Positions 1 through 6,893 of a DNA stretch of 8,287 nt are shown one piece after another. A program made the translations under genes and the position numbers. Location of the stretch: positions 1-8,287 of the forward strand of contig JAURKN010000183.1 in assembly GCA_030831725.1 (NCBI GenBank), given 5' to 3'. A model generated the notes under the pieces. It was not told where the DNA came from. It worked only from the letters and a program-made list of their open reading frames with translations, and ran no database searches. This stretch comes from Ferruginibacter sp. Its GTDB lineage: Bacteria; Bacteroidota; Bacteroidia; Chitinophagales; Chitinophagaceae. Within the stretch, counting starts at the first letter, position 1. Each line of letters starts with the position of its first letter.

Positions 1-465
1 ATTTCCGCAACAGCAACACCTGCTACACCATGCTCGTCTACCAACAACGGAGGTATAACAGTTACCGCAACTGGATCTACCGGATATACCTATAATATCA
101 ATGGAGGTGCTTATCAATCAGGAAACAGTTTTTCCGGATTGAGCGCAGGCACATATACCATCGGTGTGAAAGATGCGAACGGATGTAGCAAAACACAATC
201 CATCAGCGTTGGTACAGTTGCCAGTGGGCCACTTTTAGACAATGTTGTTACACTGATCAACAACAGATGTGCGAACTGTCATACAAATGGTGGCAGCAAT
301 GGTGGATTAAACCTAGACAACAAATGCAGTATTGTTACAAATTGGAGCACCATCAACAATAGATGTGTTGTATTGGGAAACATGCCTTCTGCTAACCCAT
401 TGAACGCTTCAGAAAAACAAATCATCACCAACTGGGTAAATGCAGGACATCGTTACACAGATTAA
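1..465 (+). CDS. SprB-like repeat protein with C-terminal c-type cytochrome domain (5' end missing)
   Basis: The frame is open from base 1, so the gene starts upstream of the window; a TTG at 139 is inside the coding frame and is not a real start. The visible 154 residues hold one SprB-like repeat (residues about 1-76 of the fragment, with the typical AGTYTIGVKDANGC motif) and then a single haem domain of the kind found in planctomycete-type cytochromes. The haem motif CANCH is at bases 268-282, followed by a GGLNLDN turn, two further cysteines that flank the central helix, a NMP motif whose Met is the likely sixth haem ligand, and the ending WVNAGHRYTD. The same repeat-plus-haem arrangement recurs in the next gene, so the two are tandem paralogues. 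The Cys-to-Met loop is three residues shorter here than in the other two copies. It is probably exported and carries one covalent haem; redox partner unknown. Confidence 0.85.
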   Translation: MSATATPATPCSSTNNGGITVTATGSTGYTYNINGGAYQSGNSFSGLSAGTYTIGVKDANGCSKTQSISVGTVASGPLLDNVVTLINNRCANCHTNGGSNGGLNLDNKCSIVTNWSTINNRCVVLGNMPSANPLNASEKQIITNWVNAGHRYTD

Positions 466-490
466 CACATGTAAAGAATTATTTTTAATT

Positions 491-521
491 AATCCATCAT
501 TTTTTTGATGGATTTTTTTTT
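491..521 (+). terminator. Rho-independent terminator after the first cytochrome gene
   Basis: A 9-bp perfect stem (491-499 with 506-514, core ATCCATCA/TGATGGAT) encloses a six-T loop and runs directly into a T tract ending at 521. It lies 26 bases after the stop codon of the upstream gene and separates it from the next transcription unit. Confidence 0.85.
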
Positions 522-541
522 GTTTTATCTTGTTTAAGAAG

Positions 542-570
542 TTTGGCATGATTTTTATACAATAGAATTT
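542..570 (+). promoter_or_regulatory. Weak candidate Bacteroidota promoter for the lipoprotein operon
   Basis: A TTTG at 542-545 is followed after 17 bases by TAGAATTT (563-570), which partly fits the Bacteroidota pattern TTTG / TAnnTTTG but misses two positions of the -7 box. It lies between the terminator at 491-521 and the start at 613, where a promoter is expected. The rest of the intergenic stretch is AT-rich without other recognisable sites. Confidence 0.25.
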
Positions 571-612
571 AGATTTAATTTTACATTATTCTCACAACAA
601 TCCTTACTGATT

Positions 613-2160
613 ATGAAAAATCACAATCTATTATCCTTATCCTTTTTCGTCGTGTTGATCTGCCTTTTATTTACTTCTTGTCAGCATGTTCTTCCGGTAA
701 GTTGTGATGATTTGAATTTTGAAATAACCGGTAGCGCTACCCCTGCCACCCAAGGTAATGCGGATGGGTCTATAACGGTTACGGCTACGGGAGGTGATGG
801 ATTTTCATTCAATCTTAATGGAGGGCCATCAAATTCAACAGGATCATTTTCGAATATTCCTGCAGGTTTATATACCATAATTGGACAAAATAGTGCAGGA
901 TGCTCCGATACCATACAAGTGGTGGTTGGAAGCTCAAACCCTTGTCAAGGAATCAATATCACGCTGAATACCACCGTGACCAATGCCACAACAGGCCAGA
1001 GCAATGGATCAGTGACCGCAACGGCCTCTCCTGCAGGTACATATACTTACAGTATCGACGGATTGAATTATCAAGCAGTGGGAACATTCACCAATCTTGC
1101 AGCCGGAAACTACACCATCACTGCAAAGAACACGAATGGATGTACAGGAAGTAAGCAGATTGTAATCGGCACAACCGATCCATGTACCGGGGTGACAATA
1201 AATGTAACAACAACTCTTAGCAATCCAACCACTGGTCAGTCCAACGGTTCCATTACTGCCAACGCAACGCCTGCCGGTTCTTACACATATAGTTTGAACG
1301 GAGGAGCATATCAGGCATCCAATGTTTTCTCAGGACTTGCTCAGGGGAATTATACCATCTCCGCCAAAAGCAGTGCCGGCTGCATCGGAAGCACCACTGT
1401 CGCATTGGGCTCCACCAATCCTTGCACTGGAGTAACCATTACCGTTAGTGCCTCTCAAACAAATCCTACTACAGGGCAAAACAATGGTTCCATAACCGCA
1501 AATGCAACTCCTGCTGGAACCTACACATACAGCAAGGATGGAGTAAATTTCCAAGCAAGCGGAACTTTCAGCAATCTTGGCGCCGGCACATACACCATAA
1601 CAGCAAAGAACAACAATGGCTGCATAGGAACACGTCAAATCACCCTGACTGCGACTAACCCATGCACAGGAATCAACATCAACATCACACCAACTGTTTC
1701 TAACGTTGTTCCTTGCTCCACACCGGCAAACAACGGCAGTATCACTGTAAGTGCAACAGGTTCCACCGGATTCACCTACAATAACAATGGAGGTACTTAC
1801 CAAGCCGGTAATGTTTTTTCAAGTTTGGCTGCCGGAACTTATACTATCGGAGTCAAAGATGTTAATGGATGCACCAGCACTCAATCCGTAACCATATCAA
1901 CGGCCGCAATGGGTCCAAACTTCACCAATGTGAGAACCATCATTCGCTCGAAATGTACAGGCTGTCACCTAAATGGTGGTAATGATGGTGGATATAATTT
2001 TGACAACGACTGTTCCATCGTGTCTAAATGGAGTCAAATCAAAGGGGCATGCGTACAACCCTATACCCTCAGACAAATGCCACCTTCTGCCCCTTTGACC
2101 ACAACCCAACAATCACAGATCACGCAATGGGTAAATGCTGGACACAGATACAGCGATTAA
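613..2160 (+). CDS. Lipoprotein with five SprB-like repeats and a C-terminal c-type cytochrome domain
   Basis: The 515-residue product begins with a lipoprotein signal (hydrophobic stretch about 6-20, lipobox FTSC, lipidated Cys23). Five repeat units follow, starting at Cys31, 111, 191, 271 and 351: an exact 80-residue period, each with a second Cys 66 residues on (69 in unit 5) in an NGC or AGC motif. The units resemble the SprB repeat first seen in the Flavobacterium gliding adhesin and probably form Ig-like beta modules. Residues about 436-515 are a single haem domain: CTGCH at 448-452, likely axial Met489 in RQMPP, an extra pair Cys467/Cys480, and the ending WVNAGHRYSD. Lipidation places the N-terminus in a membrane, presumably the outer one, with the haem at the far end of the stalk. 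It is first in a likely operon, 24 bases before a second cytochrome lipoprotein. Partner and physiological role are not known. Confidence 0.9.
   Translation: MKNHNLLSLSFFVVLICLLFTSCQHVLPVSCDDLNFEITGSATPATQGNADGSITVTATGGDGFSFNLNGGPSNSTGSFSNIPAGLYTIIGQNSAGCSDTIQVVVGSSNPCQGINITLNTTVTNATTGQSNGSVTATASPAGTYTYSIDGLNYQAVGTFTNLAAGNYTITAKNTNGCTGSKQIVIGTTDPCTGVTINVTTTLSNPTTGQSNGSITANATPAGSYTYSLNGGAYQASNVFSGLAQGNYTISAKSSAGCIGSTTVALGSTNPCTGVTITVSASQTNPTTGQNNGSITANATPAGTYTYSKDGVNFQASGTFSNLGAGTYTITAKNNNGCIGTRQITLTATNPCTGININITPTVSNVVPCSTPANNGSITVSATGSTGFTYNNNGGTYQAGNVFSSLAAGTYTIGVKDVNGCTSTQSVTISTAAMGPNFTNVRTIIRSKCTGCHLNGGNDGGYNFDNDCSIVSKWSQIKGACVQPYTLRQMPPSAPLTTTQQSQITQWVNAGHRYSD
703..1911 (+). repeat. Five tandem ~240-bp coding repeats (SprB-like units)
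   Basis: Units start at 703, 943, 1183, 1423 and 1663. Four are exactly 240 bases; the last is about nine bases longer. Units 2-4 are most alike (shared NPC-G start, TTGQ-NGS, PAGxYTYS, NGC motifs). Unit 1 is the most diverged. Unit 5 is closer to the single repeat visible in the upstream gene (positions 1-230) than to its own neighbours, including an extra PCS cysteine. Confidence 0.88.
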
Positions 2161-2184
2161 ACCTTACTTTTAGCATAGAATCAA

Positions 2185-2562
2185 ATGAATATGAAAAAAA
2201 TCATACTACCCGCATTCGCACTGGTTTCCATAGCAATCGCCAGTTGTTATTATGACAAGGAAGAATTGATATATCCGAACTCAGGATCTTGTAAAGGTCC
2301 GACTGATACCATGGGCGTAAATTTCAGCAATGTGCGAACCATCATTCGTTCCAAATGTGATGGATGCCATTTGAGTGGTGGCTCTTCCGGTGGTTTTAAT
2401 TTTGACAACGACTGTTCCATTGTATATTACTGGAATGAAATAAAGGGTAGCTGCGTTCAACCCTATTCGTTACGTCAAATGCCAACTTCCGGTCCGTTGT
2501 CTTCTTCAGAGCAGTCACAGATCAGTGCCTGGGTAAACGCAGGACATAGATACACAGATTGA
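2185..2562 (+). CDS. Small c-type cytochrome lipoprotein (single haem domain, no stalk)
   Basis: The 125-residue product has a lipoprotein signal ending in AIASC (lipidated Cys21), a short linker rich in acidic and aromatic residues (CYYDKEELIYP) and then the haem domain: CDGCH at 58-62, Cys77 and Cys90, likely axial Met99 in RQMP, and the ending WVNAGHRYTD. Over the last 80 residues it matches the preceding protein at 59 positions by hand alignment, so one arose from the other by duplication, here without the repeat stalk. Start choice is open: ATG at 2185 or ATG at 2191 (MKKII), and the second gives a more usual signal peptide. It lies 24 bases after the previous stop and 48 before the next start. 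One covalent haem on a membrane-anchored domain suggests an electron carrier close to the membrane surface; donor and acceptor unknown. Confidence 0.88.
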   Translation: MNMKKIILPAFALVSIAIASCYYDKEELIYPNSGSCKGPTDTMGVNFSNVRTIIRSKCDGCHLSGGSSGGFNFDNDCSIVYYWNEIKGSCVQPYSLRQMPTSGPLSSSEQSQISAWVNAGHRYTD

Positions 2563-2610
2563 TCTGTAATTGAAACTTCAACATTCAACATCAAAATTTT
2601 AGTCAAACGT

Positions 2611-3075
2611 ATGAAAAAGTGGAAAAAGATAATGTTAAGCATTGTATTCATCGGCATCACATCAGCAGGCATCATCTTGTATTTTGCTACCAAAAAGCCG
2701 GCTACGGCAGAAGATAGTGAACCAACTGCCGCTTTTTCTGCTGTTGATTTTATCTCGAAGCTTGATTCCGGTTACCAAACTGTGTCTGCGAGGTATATGG
2801 ACAAGAACATTTCTATAGAAGGCAATTTAAAAGAAGTAAATCTCGCCCAAAGCAGTATTGTGATGGATGCCGGAAACGAAGCCATCATAACCTGCACATT
2901 CGACAGTACTCTTTTTTCATCCTACAAAAACCGTTTCGCTCAGGGGAAATCTACCAAAATCAAAGGTATCTATTTCGGTTGCGACGGTTTTGAAAAATCG
3001 GATGCGGACGACATGATGGATCTGCTACCCCAACAAAAAATCGCCATGCTGAAAACATGTGCCATACATGAATAA
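2611..3075 (+). CDS. Membrane-anchored OB-fold (tRNA_anti-like) protein
   Basis: A 154-residue protein with a short basic N-terminus and one membrane segment (about 7-25), followed by a variable linker to about 45 and a soluble domain. Residues about 60-152 fit the OB-fold 'tRNA_anti-like' family common in Bacteroidota: alternating strands such as NISIEGNLKEV, SIVMDAG and AIITCTF, then the KIKGIYFGCDG strand, an acidic DADDMMD segment and a terminal KTCAI strand. Cysteines 95, 124 and 150 are in or near the core. Despite the family name there is no evidence of nucleic acid binding; the domain probably lies outside the cytoplasmic membrane. Such proteins often sit beside YceI and DUF5777 genes, as here, which hints at a shared envelope role. 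It is 48 bases after the cytochrome gene and 18 before the YceI gene, so likely co-transcribed. Assignment rests on pattern, not a search. Confidence 0.7.
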   Translation: MKKWKKIMLSIVFIGITSAGIILYFATKKPATAEDSEPTAAFSAVDFISKLDSGYQTVSARYMDKNISIEGNLKEVNLAQSSIVMDAGNEAIITCTFDSTLFSSYKNRFAQGKSTKIKGIYFGCDGFEKSDADDMMDLLPQQKIAMLKTCAIHE

Positions 3076-3093
3076 CCTTTAAAAAAATAAACA

Positions 3094-3651
3094 ATGAAAA
3101 AGCTCATATTCTTTTCTCTGTTCGCTCTTGCTTTGAACAGTTCATTCTCCCAGAAAAAAATTTATTCGACTACGACAGGTACCACTTTTTTTGATGCCGG
3201 AACCGGAGTGGAAAATATTTCTGCAACCAACAAATCCACCACTTCCGTTTTTGACGCTAACACCGGACAAATCCAGTTCAAAATCATGAACAAGGGATTC
3301 GAATTTTGGAGCCAGCTGATGCAAGATCATTTCAATGAAAATTACATGGAAAGTGAAAAATATCCCAAGTCGACTTTTTCAGGGAACATCACCAATATCA
3401 GTAAAGTCAATTTTTCAAAAGACGGCACCTATCCTGTCACCGTAAAAGGGACGCTGGATATGCATGGTGTAAAAAAAGAAATTGAAACAACCGGGAGCTT
3501 CAAAGTAAGTGGCGATCAAGTGCTAGGGACCTCCTCATTCATTGTAGCACTTGAAGATTACAAGATAATTATACCAGGTGTCGTAAAAGACAAACTGGCC
3601 AAAACGGTAAAAATCAACATTTCTTGCAATTACTCTCTTTTAAATAAATAA
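3094..3651 (+). CDS. YceI-family periplasmic lipid-binding-type protein
   Basis: The 185-residue product has a cleavable signal peptide (about 1-19, cut before Gln20) and a YceI domain over the rest. Visible hallmarks are the YPKSTFSG segment (90-97), the VKGTLDMHGVKKEI strand pair (117-130) and the closing FIVALEDYKIIIPGVVKDKL region (149-168). Known YceI proteins are lipocalin-like barrels that bind long isoprenoid chains such as polyprenoid or ubiquinone-type lipids in the periplasm. Next to cytochrome genes, a quinone-like ligand is attractive but is inference. The start follows the previous stop by 18 A-rich bases without a Shine-Dalgarno sequence. The next gene, a DUF5777 barrel, is a frequent neighbour of YceI in Bacteroidota. 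Confidence 0.88.
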   Translation: MKKLIFFSLFALALNSSFSQKKIYSTTTGTTFFDAGTGVENISATNKSTTSVFDANTGQIQFKIMNKGFEFWSQLMQDHFNENYMESEKYPKSTFSGNITNISKVNFSKDGTYPVTVKGTLDMHGVKKEIETTGSFKVSGDQVLGTSSFIVALEDYKIIIPGVVKDKLAKTVKINISCNYSLLNK

Positions 3652-3684
3652 TGCTCATATTGGAATGTATGCCAATGCAACATC

Positions 3685-4650
3685 ATGCTTATGAAAAAAA
3701 TATCATTCATACTTTTTGCCTCGTTTTTTTTGAATGCCGTCGCAGTTCAAACTTCCTTTGCACAAGATGATCTTCTTTCTTTGGTGGAGAGCAAGGAAAC
3801 AAAAAAGAAAGACTTTGCCATCAACGCATTCAAATCCAGCAGGGTGATAAATGGTCACTCGATGGAATTCATTGGCAAGGGTGTGCTTGATACCCGGATT
3901 TTACATCGATTTGGATTGGTTAAATCCGGAGCGAACAACCTGTTCGGACTTGATCAAGCCAACATGAGAATCGGATTCGATTATGGTGTTTCAAAAAATC
4001 TCACGGTAGGAATCGGCAGAAGCAATGTAGGTAAAGAATGGGATGGATTCATCAAATACCGTGTGGCACATCAGTCGAAAGGAGGTAAATACAATTCGCC
4101 TGTTTCAGTGATTCTAATTACGGGCATGACTTTTTCAACCCTGCCCTTCGCTGAACCAGGAAATCCAGGAAATTTCACCAGCAATAAAATAGCATACTAC
4201 AATCAAATCATCATTGGGAGGAAATTTTCCGAACGATTCAGTCTTCAGGTTTCACCAACGCATGTCCATTTGAATGTTGTTCCGAAAGTGACTGACGTGA
4301 ATGATATTTTCGCTGTTGGAACAGGAGCCAGATTAAAACTATCAAATCGCCTGGCTTTCGTGGTTGATTATCATTACATTTTGAAAGATTTAAGTACCGA
4401 TTTACTTCCTCCATACGAGAGGGAAGATGATGATGACTCTCCCATCAAATCGCAAGTGCATCAGTATGTCAATCCATTGTCGGTCGGGTTCGATATTGAA
4501 ACAGGCGGACACGTCTTTCAATTGCATTTTTCAAATTCTACCGGCATGAACGAAAAAGCTTTTATCACCAACACTACCAATACATGGGGTAAAGCTGAAA
4601 TTCGTTTTGGGTTCAATCTATCCAGGGTATTCACCATAGCTAAAAAATAA
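3685..4650 (+). CDS. DUF5777-family outer-membrane beta-barrel protein
   Basis: A 321-residue protein with a signal peptide (about 1-26, cut near SFAQ) and a series of amphipathic beta strands. Family features are the N-terminal FKSSRVINGHSMEFIGKGVLDTR stretch at about 49-71, the NNLFGLDQANMRIGFDYG stretch (84-101), and the closing NTWGKAEIRFGFNLSRVF region (299-316), the last resembling an outer-membrane barrel end. An acidic cluster, EREDDDD at 246-251, lies in a probable surface loop. No function is established for DUF5777. Its position behind cytochrome, OB-fold and YceI genes makes it the likely barrel partner of that set. Two in-frame ATGs are possible, 3685 and 3691; MKKIS from 3691 looks the more usual signal start. 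The gap to the YceI stop is 33 bases. It is probably the last gene of its operon, as a structured 105-base leader follows. Confidence 0.83.
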   Translation: MLMKKISFILFASFFLNAVAVQTSFAQDDLLSLVESKETKKKDFAINAFKSSRVINGHSMEFIGKGVLDTRILHRFGLVKSGANNLFGLDQANMRIGFDYGVSKNLTVGIGRSNVGKEWDGFIKYRVAHQSKGGKYNSPVSVILITGMTFSTLPFAEPGNPGNFTSNKIAYYNQIIIGRKFSERFSLQVSPTHVHLNVVPKVTDVNDIFAVGTGARLKLSNRLAFVVDYHYILKDLSTDLLPPYEREDDDDSPIKSQVHQYVNPLSVGFDIETGGHVFQLHFSNSTGMNEKAFITNTTNTWGKAEIRFGFNLSRVFTIAKK

Positions 4651-4658
4651 CGCCTAAC

Positions 4659-4728
4659 ATCGAATTTGTCATCGGACTGTCATGAAAACGCAATCGCTTT
4701 TTTATGACAATTCGGTGATATTTTTTTT
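4659..4728 (+). promoter_or_regulatory. Leader with two mutually exclusive hairpins before the TonB receptor
   Basis: ATGACA at 4704-4709 can pair with either of two TGTCAT copies. Pairing with 4667-4672 extends to a 13-bp stem (4659-4672 with 4704-4716, one bulged base and one G-U) and is followed four bases later by eight Ts (4721-4728), like a terminator. Pairing with 4678-4683 gives an 11-bp stem (4678-4688 with 4699-4709, one G-U). Either form would exclude the other. It may simply end the upstream operon, or act as an attenuator for the receptor gene. Confidence 0.4.
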
Positions 4729-4755
4729 GATGCAATCTTGGAATTTTGCGAACTA

Positions 4756-6888
4756 ATGAAAGTCGGAATTACCATCTTATTTTTCTCTGTTTCCTGCATT
4801 TTGAAAACAGCCATAGCACAAACAGACAGTTTGAAACCAGATTACAAAAGTCTAAATGAAATTGTAGTCACTTCCAACAAAAGAGAAGTTCTGGAAAATC
4901 GAGTTGCCGTTCCTGTACAGATCATCAAAGGGAAAACCATACTCCAAGCCGGCTCGCTCCGACTGAAAGATATTCTTCAGGAACAGGCAGGACTTTACCT
5001 CACGAACGGATTCGGCACAGGCGTACAGATGCAAGGTCTCAACCCGGATTACACGCTGATCTTGCTTAACGGCGAACCTTTGATTGGAAGAACAGCTGGC
5101 GTTTTGGACCTCAATCGTATCGGATTAAGCAACATCAAAAGAATCGAAATCGTAAAAGGACCCGCTTCGAGTCTCTACGGCTCCGAGGCCATGGCCGGAG
5201 TAATCAACATCATCACCGAAAAGCCAATCGGAAAATCAGCACAACTCACCGCAAGATATGGATTCGGAAACCCCAATACCGGCTGGGCTTTGCCAATCGG
5301 ACAGAACAGCTTCAAACAATCTGATATCAATTTCACAGGAAACACATCATTTGGGAAAATGGCAATCCGATACAATCTCAATGGTTTTTACAATGATGCG
5401 ATCAGTTTCCGACCATACTCCACCGACAGAATTCCTCAACCTATAGAAAGACTCTCTAACCAAGTCAGCTTGGAATATCCTATCCATTCCAAAACAACAT
5501 TCACCATGCTTGTAAGAGATGCATGGGACCATTACAAACAGCAGTTCTCTGTGAACAATAATGGAAGTGTCAGCACATCCTATGGAAAAGAGGTCAATCA
5601 CGACTTGAACATCAACCCTGTTCTTAAACATGTTTTCAATTCAAAGGTCACATCTACACTACGTTTGTATGGCAGTTTCTTTAGAGGGTATCAGAAACTC
5701 AGTTTTTCAGACAAGCCAGACAGCAGCTATATCGATGATTTCAGACAAAAGTTTTATCGTGCCGAAAACCAGACTGACTTCTCTTTCCAAAAGCATCATC
5801 TGACGCTGGGGGCTGGTTATATTTCGGATAAAGCAGCATCAACACGTTACGACAACATCAGCAACGAAAAATCAAACCGAATCGGCTATATTTTTTCACA
5901 GCATGAGTGGGAAATCAAAAAAAGATGGGTTCTTACGAGCGGATTCAGATACGACCATCATCAACTGTTCACAGCAGCTTTCAGTCCGAAGCTTTCTGTA
6001 AAATACAATCTAAACAACAAAAACGCTTTTCACTTTTCTATAGGACGTGGATTCAAAGCGCCTGATTTCAGACAATTGTATCTCAACTTCACCAATACAG
6101 CCGCAGGAGGATATACCGTATTGGGTGCCGTAGATGCCATAAAAGTCATACAACAGCTGCAAGCAAACGGACAAATTTTGGAAATCAAAGATGATTTTAG
6201 TCGCTTGGCTAATTTGAATCCGGAGTATTCGACCGGAATCAACCTTGGAGGAAATATCAAGCCACACAAAAATCTGAAAATGGAATTTAATTTTTTCAGA
6301 AATGATGTGAGCGGACTTATCGATGCCAGACAAGTAGCCACAAAAATAAACGGTGGACAAATCTTCAGTTATATCAATATAAACAAGGCGTTTACACTAG
6401 GAGGAGAAATCAATACGACGTTGAATATACGTCATGGATTTACCATCAGTGCAGGTTATCAATTTCTGAATACAGGAGATAAAGAAGAGGTTTCAAAAAT
6501 AAAAAAAGGATTGATTTTTACTAGAAACAACGACGGAACCAGCAGAACCCTGCTCTTGTCGGAGTACCGCGGACTTGCAGCAAGAAGCACACACATGGCG
6601 AATCTGAAAGGCAGCTGGGAAATCGAAAAAGGCCATTTTGCCAACATCCGATTCTTATACAGATCAGGATGGTATGTCACCGACAAAGACGGCAATGGTG
6701 TTTACAATTCAGGAGACGAAAAAGCAAAAGGAAATCTGATCATCAACTGCGCAACCGGAAGAAAAATAGGAAAAAAAACAATGATAACCCTCGGTATCGA
6801 CAATCTGTTGAATTACCAGGATGTGACCTATCTACCCAATTTGCAGGGGAGGATGATTTACACTTCAATCAATTACACTTTTAAATAA
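4756..6888 (+). CDS. TonB-dependent outer-membrane receptor
   Basis: ATG at 4756 is chosen over an upstream in-frame TTG at 4738 because it begins a normal signal peptide (1-21, cut at AIA|Q). The mature 689 residues start with a TonB box (EIVVTS, 35-40), then the plug with the typical IEIVKGPASSLYGSEAMAGV run (130-149) and a 22-strand-type barrel ending in Phe-Lys. There is no N-terminal carboxypeptidase-like extension, so this is not the SusC type. An FKAP motif (433-436) and NPEY (488-491) match the FRAP/NPxL pair of haem and related receptors, with a 51-residue insert between them, but that insert lacks the histidine haem receptors usually carry. TonB energy from the inner membrane would drive import of a bound ligand. 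The HmuY-family gene 5 bases downstream argues for haem or a similar cofactor; the missing histidine argues for caution. Confidence 0.92.
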   Translation: MKVGITILFFSVSCILKTAIAQTDSLKPDYKSLNEIVVTSNKREVLENRVAVPVQIIKGKTILQAGSLRLKDILQEQAGLYLTNGFGTGVQMQGLNPDYTLILLNGEPLIGRTAGVLDLNRIGLSNIKRIEIVKGPASSLYGSEAMAGVINIITEKPIGKSAQLTARYGFGNPNTGWALPIGQNSFKQSDINFTGNTSFGKMAIRYNLNGFYNDAISFRPYSTDRIPQPIERLSNQVSLEYPIHSKTTFTMLVRDAWDHYKQQFSVNNNGSVSTSYGKEVNHDLNINPVLKHVFNSKVTSTLRLYGSFFRGYQKLSFSDKPDSSYIDDFRQKFYRAENQTDFSFQKHHLTLGAGYISDKAASTRYDNISNEKSNRIGYIFSQHEWEIKKRWVLTSGFRYDHHQLFTAAFSPKLSVKYNLNNKNAFHFSIGRGFKAPDFRQLYLNFTNTAAGGYTVLGAVDAIKVIQQLQANGQILEIKDDFSRLANLNPEYSTGINLGGNIKPHKNLKMEFNFFRNDVSGLIDARQVATKINGGQIFSYININKAFTLGGEINTTLNIRHGFTISAGYQFLNTGDKEEVSKIKKGLIFTRNNDGTSRTLLLSEYRGLAARSTHMANLKGSWEIEKGHFANIRFLYRSGWYVTDKDGNGVYNSGDEKAKGNLIINCATGRKIGKKTMITLGIDNLLNYQDVTYLPNLQGRMIYTSINYTFK

Positions 6889-6893
6889 ACAAC

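Noticed and set aside
139..465. A complete 108-residue gene starting at TTG 139
   Set aside because: The frame continues without a stop to base 1 and the upstream part encodes the first half of a SprB-like repeat, so the start is artificial.
1330..1803. 157-residue open frame on the minus strand inside the repeat gene
   Set aside because: It mirrors the repeat array; biased codons there remove antisense stops. The product is low-complexity in Cys, Gly and Ser and has no recognisable domain, while the + strand frame has a signal, periodic repeats and a haem motif.
703..1911. CRISPR-like direct repeats
   Set aside because: Period is 240 bases, the units are coding and diverged, and there are no short identical repeats with unique spacers.
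4738..4755. TTG start for the receptor, adding six residues
   Set aside because: The extension MEFCEL spoils a clean signal peptide that begins at ATG 4756.
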